From Collinsella aerofaciens (GTDB lineage: Bacteria; Actinomycetota; Coriobacteriia; Coriobacteriales; Coriobacteriaceae), in NCBI RefSeq assembly GCF_028209885.1, contig NZ_JAQLEM010000043.1, forward strand, positions 1-12,800: a DNA stretch of 12,800 bases. Reading direction: 5' to 3'. Position numbers and translations under genes: made by a program. How positions within the stretch are numbered: position 1 is the stretch's first letter; every line of letters starts with the position of its first letter. Below the pieces are notes generated by a model. It did no database searches. It saw nothing but the letters and a program-made list of their open reading frames with translations, and was not told the DNA's origin. This document shows, piece by piece, positions 6,781-12,800 of the stretch.

Positions 6781-6869
6781 GCAACGTTTCGCCGCAGCTA
6801 GAAGCATCATCAGCAAAGACCCTCAAATGAACCACCGGTACCCATACGGCACCGGCAGAGAGGAAAACC

Positions 6870-7358
6870 ATGATGGAACTTGTCAAGAAAACCAAATCGC
6901 ATCTCGACGACCTCCTCGGGACCGTCCCCAAGCACAAGGACGACGCCGTCGGCTCCGTGCTCTCCCATCTGCTGGAGTCCGACCCCGACCTGGGCTTCGC
7001 ACGCGCGGCGCGGCCCGTCGAGCATCCGGGCTTCACGCGCATCGTCCGTGCAGGAATCGCCTACTACGCGAAGCCTGATTTCAAGATTCTGAACCCGTTC
7101 AAGGAAGGCGGGAACGGCGTCTACTTCGTCAAAGGCAGCAACGACGACCCGACCGGCATCTTCTTCACCGATGCCTACCGCGTCAACGATGCAGAATACG
7201 GCAACGCCATCGAGGCCTACCTCTTCGCCTACGGCATCCCCCGCGATGACCTCGCCATGATGCCCGTCACCTTCTGGCCTAAGACCTACGAGCGCACGCC
7301 CGAGAACATCGCCGCCCTCCGCGCTGTCGGCGCGCCCCTCCCGAACGAGGGACTCTAA
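6870..7358 (+). CDS. Hypothetical protein of a mobile element
   Basis: A 162-aa soluble protein that I do not recognise. There is no signal peptide or membrane segment. The N-terminus is charged and helical (KKTKSHLDDLLGTVPKHKDD), and the central part is a mixed alpha/beta region with YYAKPDFKIL and GVYFVKGSNDDPTGIFF. The end carries several prolines. AGAGGA lies six bases before ATG 6870. The gene is the first after the repeat-rich intergenic region and is followed one base after its stop by a ribbon-helix-helix gene, so it belongs to the mobilization operon. A role at the origin of transfer or in plasmid-like maintenance would be a guess. Confidence 0.75.
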   Translation: MMELVKKTKSHLDDLLGTVPKHKDDAVGSVLSHLLESDPDLGFARAARPVEHPGFTRIVRAGIAYYAKPDFKILNPFKEGGNGVYFVKGSNDDPTGIFFTDAYRVNDAEYGNAIEAYLFAYGIPRDDLAMMPVTFWPKTYERTPENIAALRAVGAPLPNEGL

Positions 7359-7359
7359 G

Positions 7360-7824
7360 ATGGCCATCGGAAAAGACGGGTCGAAGGTCATGAGCCTCCG
7401 ACTCCCTAACAAGGCGTATCGCCGCCTCCACGCCTACGGGGTTTCAAAGGATCTTAGCGACAGTGCAGCCGCCCGCGAGCTCATCGCCGCTGGGCTCGCC
7501 TCCGACGGCCTGGCGCTCTACTCCACCGAGCTCGGAACCTATCTGCGCGGCGTCATGCAGCCACTGCTGGAGCAACTCGACCGCACGCTCGGCGAGCGCA
7601 ACGCCGAGCAGGAGGACCGCATCGCGCGCGTTGTGCACCGCGCCACGCGTGCCTCGATCGTCGCAGCAATCGCCGCCGTCGAGATCGAGAAGGGCACGTT
7701 CAATGGCCTGGACGGCGTGAGCGCCTCGGACATCTACGCCGCCTACGACAAGCAGGCCGGCCTCATGCAGCGCGGCATGACGCTCTCGGAGGCGAGGGAG
7801 CGCCTTTCAGATGGCAAGTCGTAG
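7360..7824 (+). CDS. Ribbon-helix-helix relaxosome accessory protein (probable)
   Basis: A 154-aa protein. Residues about 8-48 (SKVMSLRLPNKAYRRLHAYG... SAAARELIAAGL) have the beta strand, two helices and spacing of a ribbon-helix-helix DNA-binding domain. The rest is mostly helical, with a charged stretch (EQLDRTLGERNAEQEDRIAR) that could be a coiled coil. It begins one base after the stop of the unknown gene, and its last 14 bases overlap the relaxase gene. Such proteins next to a relaxase usually bind oriT and recruit or regulate the relaxase. It differs in sequence from the other ribbon-helix-helix protein at 4779-5228. Confidence 0.7.
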   Translation: MAIGKDGSKVMSLRLPNKAYRRLHAYGVSKDLSDSAAARELIAAGLASDGLALYSTELGTYLRGVMQPLLEQLDRTLGERNAEQEDRIARVVHRATRASIVAAIAAVEIEKGTFNGLDGVSASDIYAAYDKQAGLMQRGMTLSEARERLSDGKS

Positions 7825-9169
7825 CAGCCTCGTTGTGAACGCCCGTGTGCACCTCTCCGGGTCGCGCGGGCGTTCCGCCGTCATCACCAACAACGTCGAG
7901 TACGTCGCCACGCGCGAGGGGGCCGACAAATCCGCCACCGTCGACGATCTCAGGCGCTCCGAGCTCGCCGAGAGGATGGGGATCGTCGGCTACTGCGCCG
8001 AGAGGCCCGGGTCGACCGCGCTCTTCGACCAGAACGGGGCCGTCCAGCTCCGCACGGCCCGCAGGGAGCTCGAAAAGGCCGACGGTGCGATTGCCACCGT
8101 TGTGCTCAGCGTCCGCAGGGACGAGGCGTGCGAGCTCGATCTCGCATGCAAGGAGGACTGGCAGCGCTTCTGCCGCCGAAACCTCACGCCGGCGCTTGCC
8201 GAGGCAATGGGCATCCCCGAGTCCAGCGTCCGTTGGGTAGCCGCCGAGCACGAGAACCACCCGAATTCCAAGCACGTGCACGTTATTGCCTGGTCGTCCG
8301 ACGGCTCGTTCGATTCGCTCATGGCCCGCAACAGGCTCGACCGGGCAAGGAACGCGCTCACCGACGCGGCCCTGGTCCCGGCGCTCGCGGCCGAGCACGA
8401 GGCCCGCGACCTCGCGAGGTCGCGGGCGGTCGACGCCGTCCGCCATATCCCCGCCGATGAGATTGGCGTCACGCTGCCTGCGGACGGCCGCATCTCCCAC
8501 GCGCACCTCCGCCGCTGGCACCCAGATGTCGCCAAGGCCGTAGATGCCGCAATCGAGGAAGCAGGGTCGAGGCACCCGGAAATCAAGGAGGCGAGCGCGG
8601 CTTACCGCGAGTCCGTGGAGCGCTGCGCCGGCCTCAAGGGGCTCGAAGGTGTTGCGCAGGACCGCTACTTGAACGACGCCATGCACGAGCTACGCGCGCG
8701 CCAGGGCAACGCCCTGCTGAGGGTCATCGCACCCGACCGGGCAACGGACCCCGAAAGGGAACCGATAAGGTCCGCAAGGCCGGACGACGGGCCCGCAACG
8801 GAGCGCAAGCGCATGAGGCCGCTCGTCGGCGAGGTCCGCGCCTGCGTCACCGGAAAAGACCTGGAGGGCGCGCGAGAAGCCGTCCGCGAGCGCGGGCCCA
8901 TCCCGGAGAGATGCCTCCGGTCGTGCCCGTCCTACGCGCTTTCCATGGCAAAAGCCCCCGTTGCTGTGGGCAGGGCCCTTGCCAAAGCGCTCGCGTCCGC
9001 AACAGAGGGTCCCAAAGGCAAGAAGGACCTGTCAGACGAAGTCGGCCAGAAGGCCGAGCGCGCGCTCGCGAGGGCGCTCGCAGCCGCCGTATCGGCCGCG
9101 ATCAGGGGCGATGCGGCGGGCATCGTGCTCGACTCAGCGAAAACAATAGTGAAGGGAATGATTCTATGA
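7811..9169 (+). CDS. Relaxase, MobL/MOBP-type
   Basis: A 452-aa relaxase that would nick one DNA strand at oriT and stay bound through tyrosine. The probable catalytic tyrosine is Y31 in NNVEYVATREG, followed by a typical GYCAERPGSTALFDQNG segment (60-76). The metal-binding histidine triad is clear: AEHENHPNSKHVHVI with H147, H155 and H157. These motifs resemble the MobL/MobP relaxases of Gram-positive elements. The C-terminal 200 residues are alanine- and arginine-rich and helical, with no visible helicase or primase domain. The start at 7811 overlaps the upstream gene, and the stop TGA overlaps the ATG of the coupling-protein gene, so all three are coupled. The substrate oriT is not known; the 6651-6869 region is a candidate. 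Confidence 0.88.
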   Translation: MASRSSLVVNARVHLSGSRGRSAVITNNVEYVATREGADKSATVDDLRRSELAERMGIVGYCAERPGSTALFDQNGAVQLRTARRELEKADGAIATVVLSVRRDEACELDLACKEDWQRFCRRNLTPALAEAMGIPESSVRWVAAEHENHPNSKHVHVIAWSSDGSFDSLMARNRLDRARNALTDAALVPALAAEHEARDLARSRAVDAVRHIPADEIGVTLPADGRISHAHLRRWHPDVAKAVDAAIEEAGSRHPEIKEASAAYRESVERCAGLKGLEGVAQDRYLNDAMHELRARQGNALLRVIAPDRATDPEREPIRSARPDDGPATERKRMRPLVGEVRACVTGKDLEGAREAVRERGPIPERCLRSCPSYALSMAKAPVAVGRALAKALASATEGPKGKKDLSDEVGQKAERALARALAAAVSAAIRGDAAGIVLDSAKTIVKGMIL

Positions 9170-11199
9170 GCAAGCAGAAGAGCTTCAACGTCGACGAGGG
9201 CGCGCACCTCAAGCGCTGTGTCGCCGCCGGCGCGGCCGCTGGGGCCGCGATCGCGCTCGTCCTGCTGCCGGCGGCATGGCGCTGGCTGGAAGCATGGGTC
9301 GTCGGCATCGCCGCGACGCTCACGAGCTTCGGGATGGCCGCAGTGCCCGAACTCCCCGGCACCATGTTCCAAAACCCGCTCGAAGTCCTGCCGGAGCTGA
9401 TCCGGGACGATGTCTTCCTCGTGGGGTGCGCGGCAACCCTCACTGTCTCAATAGCCGTCGGCATCTGGAGCCATCTCGACTGGTCGCGTTGGTTCCACGA
9501 CGGGACCTGGGTCGGCGGGCGTCGTGCGCCGGGCGCGCCCATCCACGGCGACGCGAGGCTCGTCTCGGCGCACAGCGAGCTTAAGCGCAGGAGCGAGTCA
9601 TGGCAGGAGGGCGGCAAGCCCTCGGGCGGCACGTTGGTCGTGGGCGAGATCGGGAGGAGCGTCAGGCTCATCGACTCGGTCCATGCCTGCGTCCTCGCCG
9701 AGAGCGGCGAGGGCAAGAGCCGCCGCGTCGCCATTTTGTCAGCCTTGGCAAACTTTGAGCAAGGCCGCTCCCTCATCATCAACGACATCAAGGGCGAGCT
9801 CAGGGCCTTCCTTGAGCCTGTGTTCGAGAAGACGGGCACTCACCGCATCGTCGACGTGATGTTCGACGCGCCTGCATCCTCAGTACGATTCGATCCGCTC
9901 GAGAGGGCAAAGGAGGCCTTTGGGGCGGAGGGGGCCGGCGGCTGTGCACGGGAGCTGCGTGAGCTCGCACGCTGCATCGTGCCCGCGCCGTCGAAAAGCC
10001 AACCGTTCTTCTACGACGGCGCTCGGAACCTCTTCGTCGGTATCTCCCTCGCCCTCATCGAGGAAGCGTCCATCCCGGAAGACGAGAAGACCGTCATGTC
10101 CGTCGCTGCCGCGATCTCGCCGTCGGGCGACCAGGGACCGCTTGACCGCATCGCCGCCCTGGCGGCGTCTTTGCCCGCGGAAGACCCCGCGCTCCCCTTC
10201 CTCGGCGGGCTCAACGGTGAGCACGGGGGCGGGCCCGGCATCGTCTCGACCTTGAGCAACTGCCTCACCGAGTACGTCGACGGCAACGTGGCTCGGATGC
10301 TCCACGATGACGAGTGCGGCCTCGGGGGCATCGGCGAGGAGCCCACGGTGGTCTTCATCTCATCATCCTCTGCAACGGGCAACTACAAGCGACTCGTCCA
10401 GACGTTCGTTTCCCAAGCGCTCTCGGCGCTGCGCTCCTGCGCCGCGGGCCATGCCGGGCGCTGCCCCGTCGAGACCGTCCTCCTCCTCGATGAGGCGGCC
10501 TCCCTCGGCCGCAACGAGAGGATCGTCCAGGACCTGGGAGAGATGCGCTCGGAAGGCGTCCATGTTCTCTGGTTCTGTCAGTCGCTCCTCCAGCTCCAGT
10601 CCGTCTCCGGCTACAGCCGAGAAGAGGCCGAGACGATTCTCGACCTCCTCAAGGACAAGGTCGTTCTCTCCTGCTCCAACCTCGACACCGCGCGCAAGCT
10701 CTCGGAGTCGATGGGCTCCTACACGGCGGTCGCGCAGTCCACGAGCCGAACTAAGGGAACGAACACCGGCTCGACGGGCACGAGCGAGGGACTCGTGCGC
10801 AGGCCGCTCATCACGCCCGACGAGCTCCAGCGTTGGACCGGCCGCGAGACGGGAGCCCTCGTGATCCACGACGGCGTACCCATGGCCTTCCCCAGCAGGG
10901 ACGTTACCGAGACTTTCGTGGGACCCATGCTCGGGATGACGTCACCCGATGCCGAACGAACACTCATGGAGCGATCAACCGCTCGCCGCAAGATCAGGAA
11001 CGAGACGGCACCGAGGGTTTGGCGGGGCCCGACCGCCCCCGACGCCACGTCGACAGCGCCGACGAAGCCGAAAACGGCCGCAGGTTACGTTCCCGAGGGC
11101 TTCTTGCCGCGTAATCGCCCATATCCAGCGGAAACGCCCCAATCAACTACGCACCCGCGCCCGCGCGCTACACGTGGATGCGGGTGTTTTTCGTTTTAG
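9166..11199 (+). CDS. VirD4/TraG-type type IV coupling protein
   Basis: A 677-aa membrane ATPase that links a relaxase-DNA complex to a type IV secretion channel. Two membrane segments are seen at about residues 17-40 and 80-100, with an extracytoplasmic loop between them. The cytosolic part has Walker A ESGEGKS (179-185), an NDIKGEL motif typical of VirD4/TraG, Walker B VLLLDE (438-443) and the FCQSLLQLQ region. The start at 9166 is preferred: ATG overlaps the relaxase TGA, GAAGGGA lies upstream and the membrane segments follow; the frame is open to 8911, but that part gives an Arg-rich shadow. No VirB4-like or other channel genes follow, so a helper element is probably needed. The C-terminal end, GCGCFSF-stop, is encoded by the terminator at 11152-11197 and may be a replaced tail. 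Confidence 0.9.
   Translation: MSKQKSFNVDEGAHLKRCVAAGAAAGAAIALVLLPAAWRWLEAWVVGIAATLTSFGMAAVPELPGTMFQNPLEVLPELIRDDVFLVGCAATLTVSIAVGIWSHLDWSRWFHDGTWVGGRRAPGAPIHGDARLVSAHSELKRRSESWQEGGKPSGGTLVVGEIGRSVRLIDSVHACVLAESGEGKSRRVAILSALANFEQGRSLIINDIKGELRAFLEPVFEKTGTHRIVDVMFDAPASSVRFDPLERAKEAFGAEGAGGCARELRELARCIVPAPSKSQPFFYDGARNLFVGISLALIEEASIPEDEKTVMSVAAAISPSGDQGPLDRIAALAASLPAEDPALPFLGGLNGEHGGGPGIVSTLSNCLTEYVDGNVARMLHDDECGLGGIGEEPTVVFISSSSATGNYKRLVQTFVSQALSALRSCAAGHAGRCPVETVLLLDEAASLGRNERIVQDLGEMRSEGVHVLWFCQSLLQLQSVSGYSREEAETILDLLKDKVVLSCSNLDTARKLSESMGSYTAVAQSTSRTKGTNTGSTGTSEGLVRRPLITPDELQRWTGRETGALVIHDGVPMAFPSRDVTETFVGPMLGMTSPDAERTLMERSTARRKIRNETAPRVWRGPTAPDATSTAPTKPKTAAGYVPEGFLPRNRPYPAETPQSTTHPRPRATRGCGCFSF
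11152..11197 (+). terminator. Rho-independent terminator overlapping the coupling-protein stop
   Basis: CACCCGC (11152-11158) pairs with GCGGGTG (11180-11186), and TTTTTCGTTTT follows (11187-11197). The loop of 21 bases is long but contains GC-rich sequence that could fold further. The T-run encodes the last codons and runs into the TAG stop of the coupling protein. It would end transcription of the mobilization operon. Confidence 0.6.
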
Positions 11200-11303
11200 G
11201 CGCAGGCATCTACCTGCGCTTTCGAACTCGGCTCGCCGAGTTGCGCCGTTTGCCTCCGGCGAAACGTAGTGGAGCCTTATCCTGCACCGCCGATTCGTGG
11301 CGG
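11200..11303. repeat. Array of four consecutive hairpins
   Basis: Four stem-loops lie end to end. The first is GCGCAGG/CCTGCGC at 11200-11206 and 11213-11219, and the second AACTCGG/CCGAGTT at 11225-11242. The third is CGTTTGCC with GGCGAAACG at 11247-11266, one bulged base, and the fourth CCGCC/GGCGG at 11287-11303. A 43-aa frame (11178-11309, MRVFFVLGAG then a basic stretch) also crosses them but looks incidental. The array could be a REP-like repeat, a structured RNA or a protein-binding site. I recognise no known RNA family. Confidence 0.6.
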
Positions 11304-11395
11304 AAATAGAAGTCAACAGGTCTCGCGATATTCGAATAGCATAAAGAGAAGCAGCACCGCGCATCCACAGATTTTTTCAGCGATCCGTCACCGAG
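11304..11395. other. Gene-free spacer
   Basis: Nothing convincing is seen here beyond a T-rich run at 11372-11377, with no good stem before it. The stretch separates the hairpin array from the 3' end of the small repressor gene on the minus strand. It is more AT-rich than the coupling-protein gene. Confidence 0.4.
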
Positions 11396-11626
11396 TCACC
11401 CCGTAAACAGGTCGGAATCGAAAAACTCCCTTAGAGAAACACCAAGGCCCCTTGCTATGCGCTCTATGTTCTCGATCGAGATGTTCCGTTTCCCGGTTTC
11501 GACCTCGGCAAAATAGGTTCGAGACATCTCTATCGAGTACGCAAGGGCTTCCTGGCTGTATCCAAGAGCGTTTCTCAATTCCTTGATGCGAAGTCCGACT
11601 TTCATTTTTGCATCTAGCTGAGTCAT
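11396..11626 (-). CDS. Small XRE-family transcriptional repressor
   Basis: A 76-aa protein that is almost entirely a Cro/C1-type helix-turn-helix domain: GLRIKELRNALGYSQEALAY (11-30), the recognition part MSRTYFAEVETGKRNIS (34-50), and the closing helices IENIERIARGLGVSLREFFD. This is typical of a stand-alone phage-type or element-type repressor. The start at 11626 is set by GGGAGG with a five-base spacer. An in-frame ATG at 11716 would add 30 residues encoded by the operator-like repeats, which is unlikely. It faces away from the lipoprotein gene and probably controls itself and perhaps that gene through the 15-bp phased repeats between them. No toxin-like partner is adjacent. Confidence 0.85.
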   Translation of the reverse strand: MTQLDAKMKVGLRIKELRNALGYSQEALAYSIEMSRTYFAEVETGKRNISIENIERIARGLGVSLREFFDSDLFTG

Positions 11627-11658
11627 TGGTACCTCCCGACTGATGGTGCCAATGATTT

Positions 11659-11703
11659 GAGTCGGACCTATATGAGTCACACCTATATAAGTGACAATTT
11701 GCA
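11659..11703. promoter_or_regulatory. Phased 15-bp repeats, probable operator of the small repressor
   Basis: On the plus strand GAGTCGGACCTATAT (11659-11673) is followed directly by GAGTCACACCTATAT (11674-11688), two base changes apart, and then by a weaker AAGTGACAATTTGCA (11689-11703). GTCAC (11676-11680) and GTGAC (11691-11695) also form an inverted pair about a TATATA centre. On the minus strand TTGTAT followed after about 15-16 bases by TATATAGG gives a plausible promoter for the repressor. On the plus strand TACAAT (11705-11710) is a possible -10 for the lipoprotein gene. Confidence 0.6.
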
Positions 11704-11780
11704 ATACAATGCTCACGTGGCCCTTTTCCAGGTTGAAGGGATCGCCGTAAGTACCATCTATGAATCAAAGGAGAACTGCC

Positions 11781-12587
11781 ATGGCGATGAATGTATCCCG
11801 GCGCGGCTTTTTGGGCGCTGTCGGACTGATGTCGATTGCCGGATTGAGCGGCTTGAGCGGATGCGGACCGACGGGAGTGAAGGGAAAGACGCTCTATTAC
11901 ATATCGGTCTGCGACAACGTCGCCCTCGGGAAGATGACGAATAACAAGCTGGGTTCCGAGACGACGATCACCTTCGACGACGGGGACGGCTGGCATTACG
12001 CAGGGTCGTTCGAGTCCTCGGGAACGTGGAGGCAGGAAGACGAGAACATCGTATTGAGCTCAAGCGAGCTCGGTACCCTGACGCTCAAGAAGGCCGACGA
12101 TGCGGATGCCTATATCCCCTCTGGCGACGAGGAGTACGGCGAGCGCTATTTCCTGAGCGAGGACGATGCGAAGAAGTACTACGAGGACTACACCGGCAAG
12201 GCGGTCGCCCGCGTCAAAGAGCTGCTTGAATCGCAGGAATGGGAACGCTCGAACCGGCCGGAGTCCATGGCGAGCCCCGAGGAGATCAACTTCGACAGCG
12301 GAAAGATCGCATTCAAGAAGGCGTCGTATAACCAAAAGGGCTATCTGTTCACTCAAGGTCCCAGTGATGACGAATGGGCCGCATCGGACCATTCGGGAAA
12401 GTACAGCCTCACGGTCAAAGACCAGAGGGCGAAGGATACCGACTCGACACCGCGCCCGCTCGTTTACAAGGGCGAGCTGACGGCCGATGGGGCGTCGGTG
12501 GCCTATACCCTCGAGAAACGTAACGACAGCCTGGTTCTGAAGCTGGGAGAGACGATGTATGACCCGGTGTTCACGAATGGAAAATAG
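11781..12587 (+). CDS. Tat-type lipoprotein of unknown function
   Basis: A 268-aa exported protein. The N-terminus has a twin-arginine motif (SRRGFLG, residues 6-12), a hydrophobic stretch and a lipobox LSGC with the lipidated cysteine at 28. The mature part is acidic and beta-rich, with a helical segment (DDAKKYYEDYTGKAVARVKELLESQEW) in the middle. I recognise no enzyme motif. The start at 11781 is chosen because AAAGGAG ends seven bases upstream; ATG at 11760 lies before this site. It is followed by a second membrane-anchored gene overlapping by 11 bp, so the two probably form a unit. It may be element cargo or, if the element ends near 11300, chromosome. Function is unknown; surface location is the firm prediction. 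Confidence 0.85.
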   Translation: MAMNVSRRGFLGAVGLMSIAGLSGLSGCGPTGVKGKTLYYISVCDNVALGKMTNNKLGSETTITFDDGDGWHYAGSFESSGTWRQEDENIVLSSSELGTLTLKKADDADAYIPSGDEEYGERYFLSEDDAKKYYEDYTGKAVARVKELLESQEWERSNRPESMASPEEINFDSGKIAFKKASYNQKGYLFTQGPSDDEWAASDHSGKYSLTVKDQRAKDTDSTPRPLVYKGELTADGASVAYTLEKRNDSLVLKLGETMYDPVFTNGK

Positions 12588-12800
12588 CGGTCGAATCAAG
12601 CTCTTCGGGCGCGAGTTCTCCCGTAAACAGGTCTGCGCGGCTGGTGCAGGAATCCTCTGTGCGGCGCTTCTCATCGGCTGCGGGGCTTACGCTATCTCAC
12701 ATGCCAGTTGGACGGGAGATTCCAATGTCCCTGCGGTATCCCAGTCAAAGGACGATGAGGAGCAGGACATGGTGCTTTCCCTTGAGGTGAAGGCTGACGG
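12577..12800 (+). CDS. Membrane-anchored or secreted protein, N-terminal part only
   Basis: Only the first 74 codons are in the window; the gene runs off the right edge. After a basic start (SGRIKLFGREFSRKQV) comes a hydrophobic segment (CAAGAGILCAALLIGCGAYAI, about residues 20-40), then a Ser/Asp/Glu-rich region (SQSKDDEEQD). The hydrophobic segment contains LIGC, so a lipoprotein signal is possible, but a signal anchor fits as well. The start ATG at 12577 overlaps the stop of the lipoprotein gene by 11 bp, which suggests translational coupling. The visible portion is too short to name a family. Confidence 0.75.
   Translation, partial: MENSGRIKLFGREFSRKQVCAAGAGILCAALLIGCGAYAISHASWTGDSNVPAVSQSKDDEEQDMVLSLEVKAD

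Noticed and set aside
7763..8686. 307-aa open frame on the minus strand opposite the relaxase
   Set aside because: It has no recognisable domain and lies opposite a relaxase with clear motifs; it is explained by high third-position GC.
8911..9165. N-terminal 85-residue extension of the coupling protein
   Set aside because: It is Arg-rich, lies fully inside the relaxase gene in another frame, and the ATG at 9166 has the TGA overlap, an upstream GAAGGGA and the following membrane segments.
11627..11716. 30-residue N-terminal extension of the small repressor
   Set aside because: It would be encoded by the operator-like repeats and promoter, and a strong ribosome binding site sits just before the ATG at 11626.
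11400..12633. 14-bp exact direct repeat CCCGTAAACAGGTC at 11400-11413 and 12620-12633, considered as an att pair
   Set aside because: Both copies lie within or at the end of coding sequence of unrelated genes, no integrase lies between them, and one 14-bp match in a window this size is not remarkable.
1..12800. CRISPR array, tRNA or rRNA genes
   Set aside because: I saw no regularly spaced repeat-spacer pattern and no recognisable tRNA or rRNA sequence; the only clustered repeats are short hexamers and hairpins.

Overview
The window is GC-rich and mostly coding, with tightly packed and overlapping genes. Codon use, protein style and the set of mobile genes suggest a high-GC Gram-positive actinobacterium, most likely Coriobacteriia (Eggerthella, Olsenella or Collinsella-like). 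That placement is inferred from the general look of the proteins, not from a marker gene. The largest part is an integrated mobilizable element. It carries its own integrase, a VapE-type helicase, a relaxase and a coupling protein, but no type IV secretion genes are visible.

Layout. (1) 1-1823: the DNA-binding half of an OmpR-type response regulator whose receiver domain is missing, followed by an intact sensor histidine kinase. This looks like flanking chromosome, or an older broken locus. (2) 1824-2141: a gene-free stretch with a minus-strand intrinsic terminator that has no adjacent gene, short GGGAGTA repeats, and a 15-bp sequence (2077-2091) that reads on the minus strand as the usual C-terminus of GMP synthase (IEWE-stop). 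I take this as a likely attachment site, the left end of an element inserted at the 3' end of guaA, with guaA itself to the right of the window. (3) 2206-4786: a regulator with two duplicated HTH units on the minus strand, then a divergent excisionase-like gene overlapping a tyrosine integrase. (4) 4779-6650: a ribbon-helix-helix MobC-like protein, a small unknown protein and a VapE-family ATPase, each overlapping the next. (5) 6651-6869: an intergenic region packed with GGTGCC/GGCACC repeats in two large inverted repeats, the best candidate for a replication or transfer origin. (6) 6870-11199: an unknown 162-aa protein, a second ribbon-helix-helix protein, a MobL/MOBP-type relaxase and a VirD4/TraG coupling protein, all in one direction. 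(7) 11152-11395: a terminator overlapping the end of the coupling-protein gene, then four hairpins in a row. (8) 11396-12800: a small XRE repressor facing a Tat-type lipoprotein gene and the start of a second membrane-anchored protein, with 15-bp phased repeats in the divergent intergenic region. This is probably cargo.

How it may work together (inference): excisionase and integrase release a circle, the VapE protein acts on the GGTGCC region for replication, and the ribbon-helix-helix proteins and relaxase process an origin of transfer. The VirD4-like protein would then dock the DNA onto a secretion channel supplied by another element. The duplicated HTH regulator probably controls excision. 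Points most worth a second look are the probable frameshift removing a CPNCG tail from that regulator, the GGTGCC origin-like region, the guaA-like attachment core, and the hairpin array after the coupling protein.
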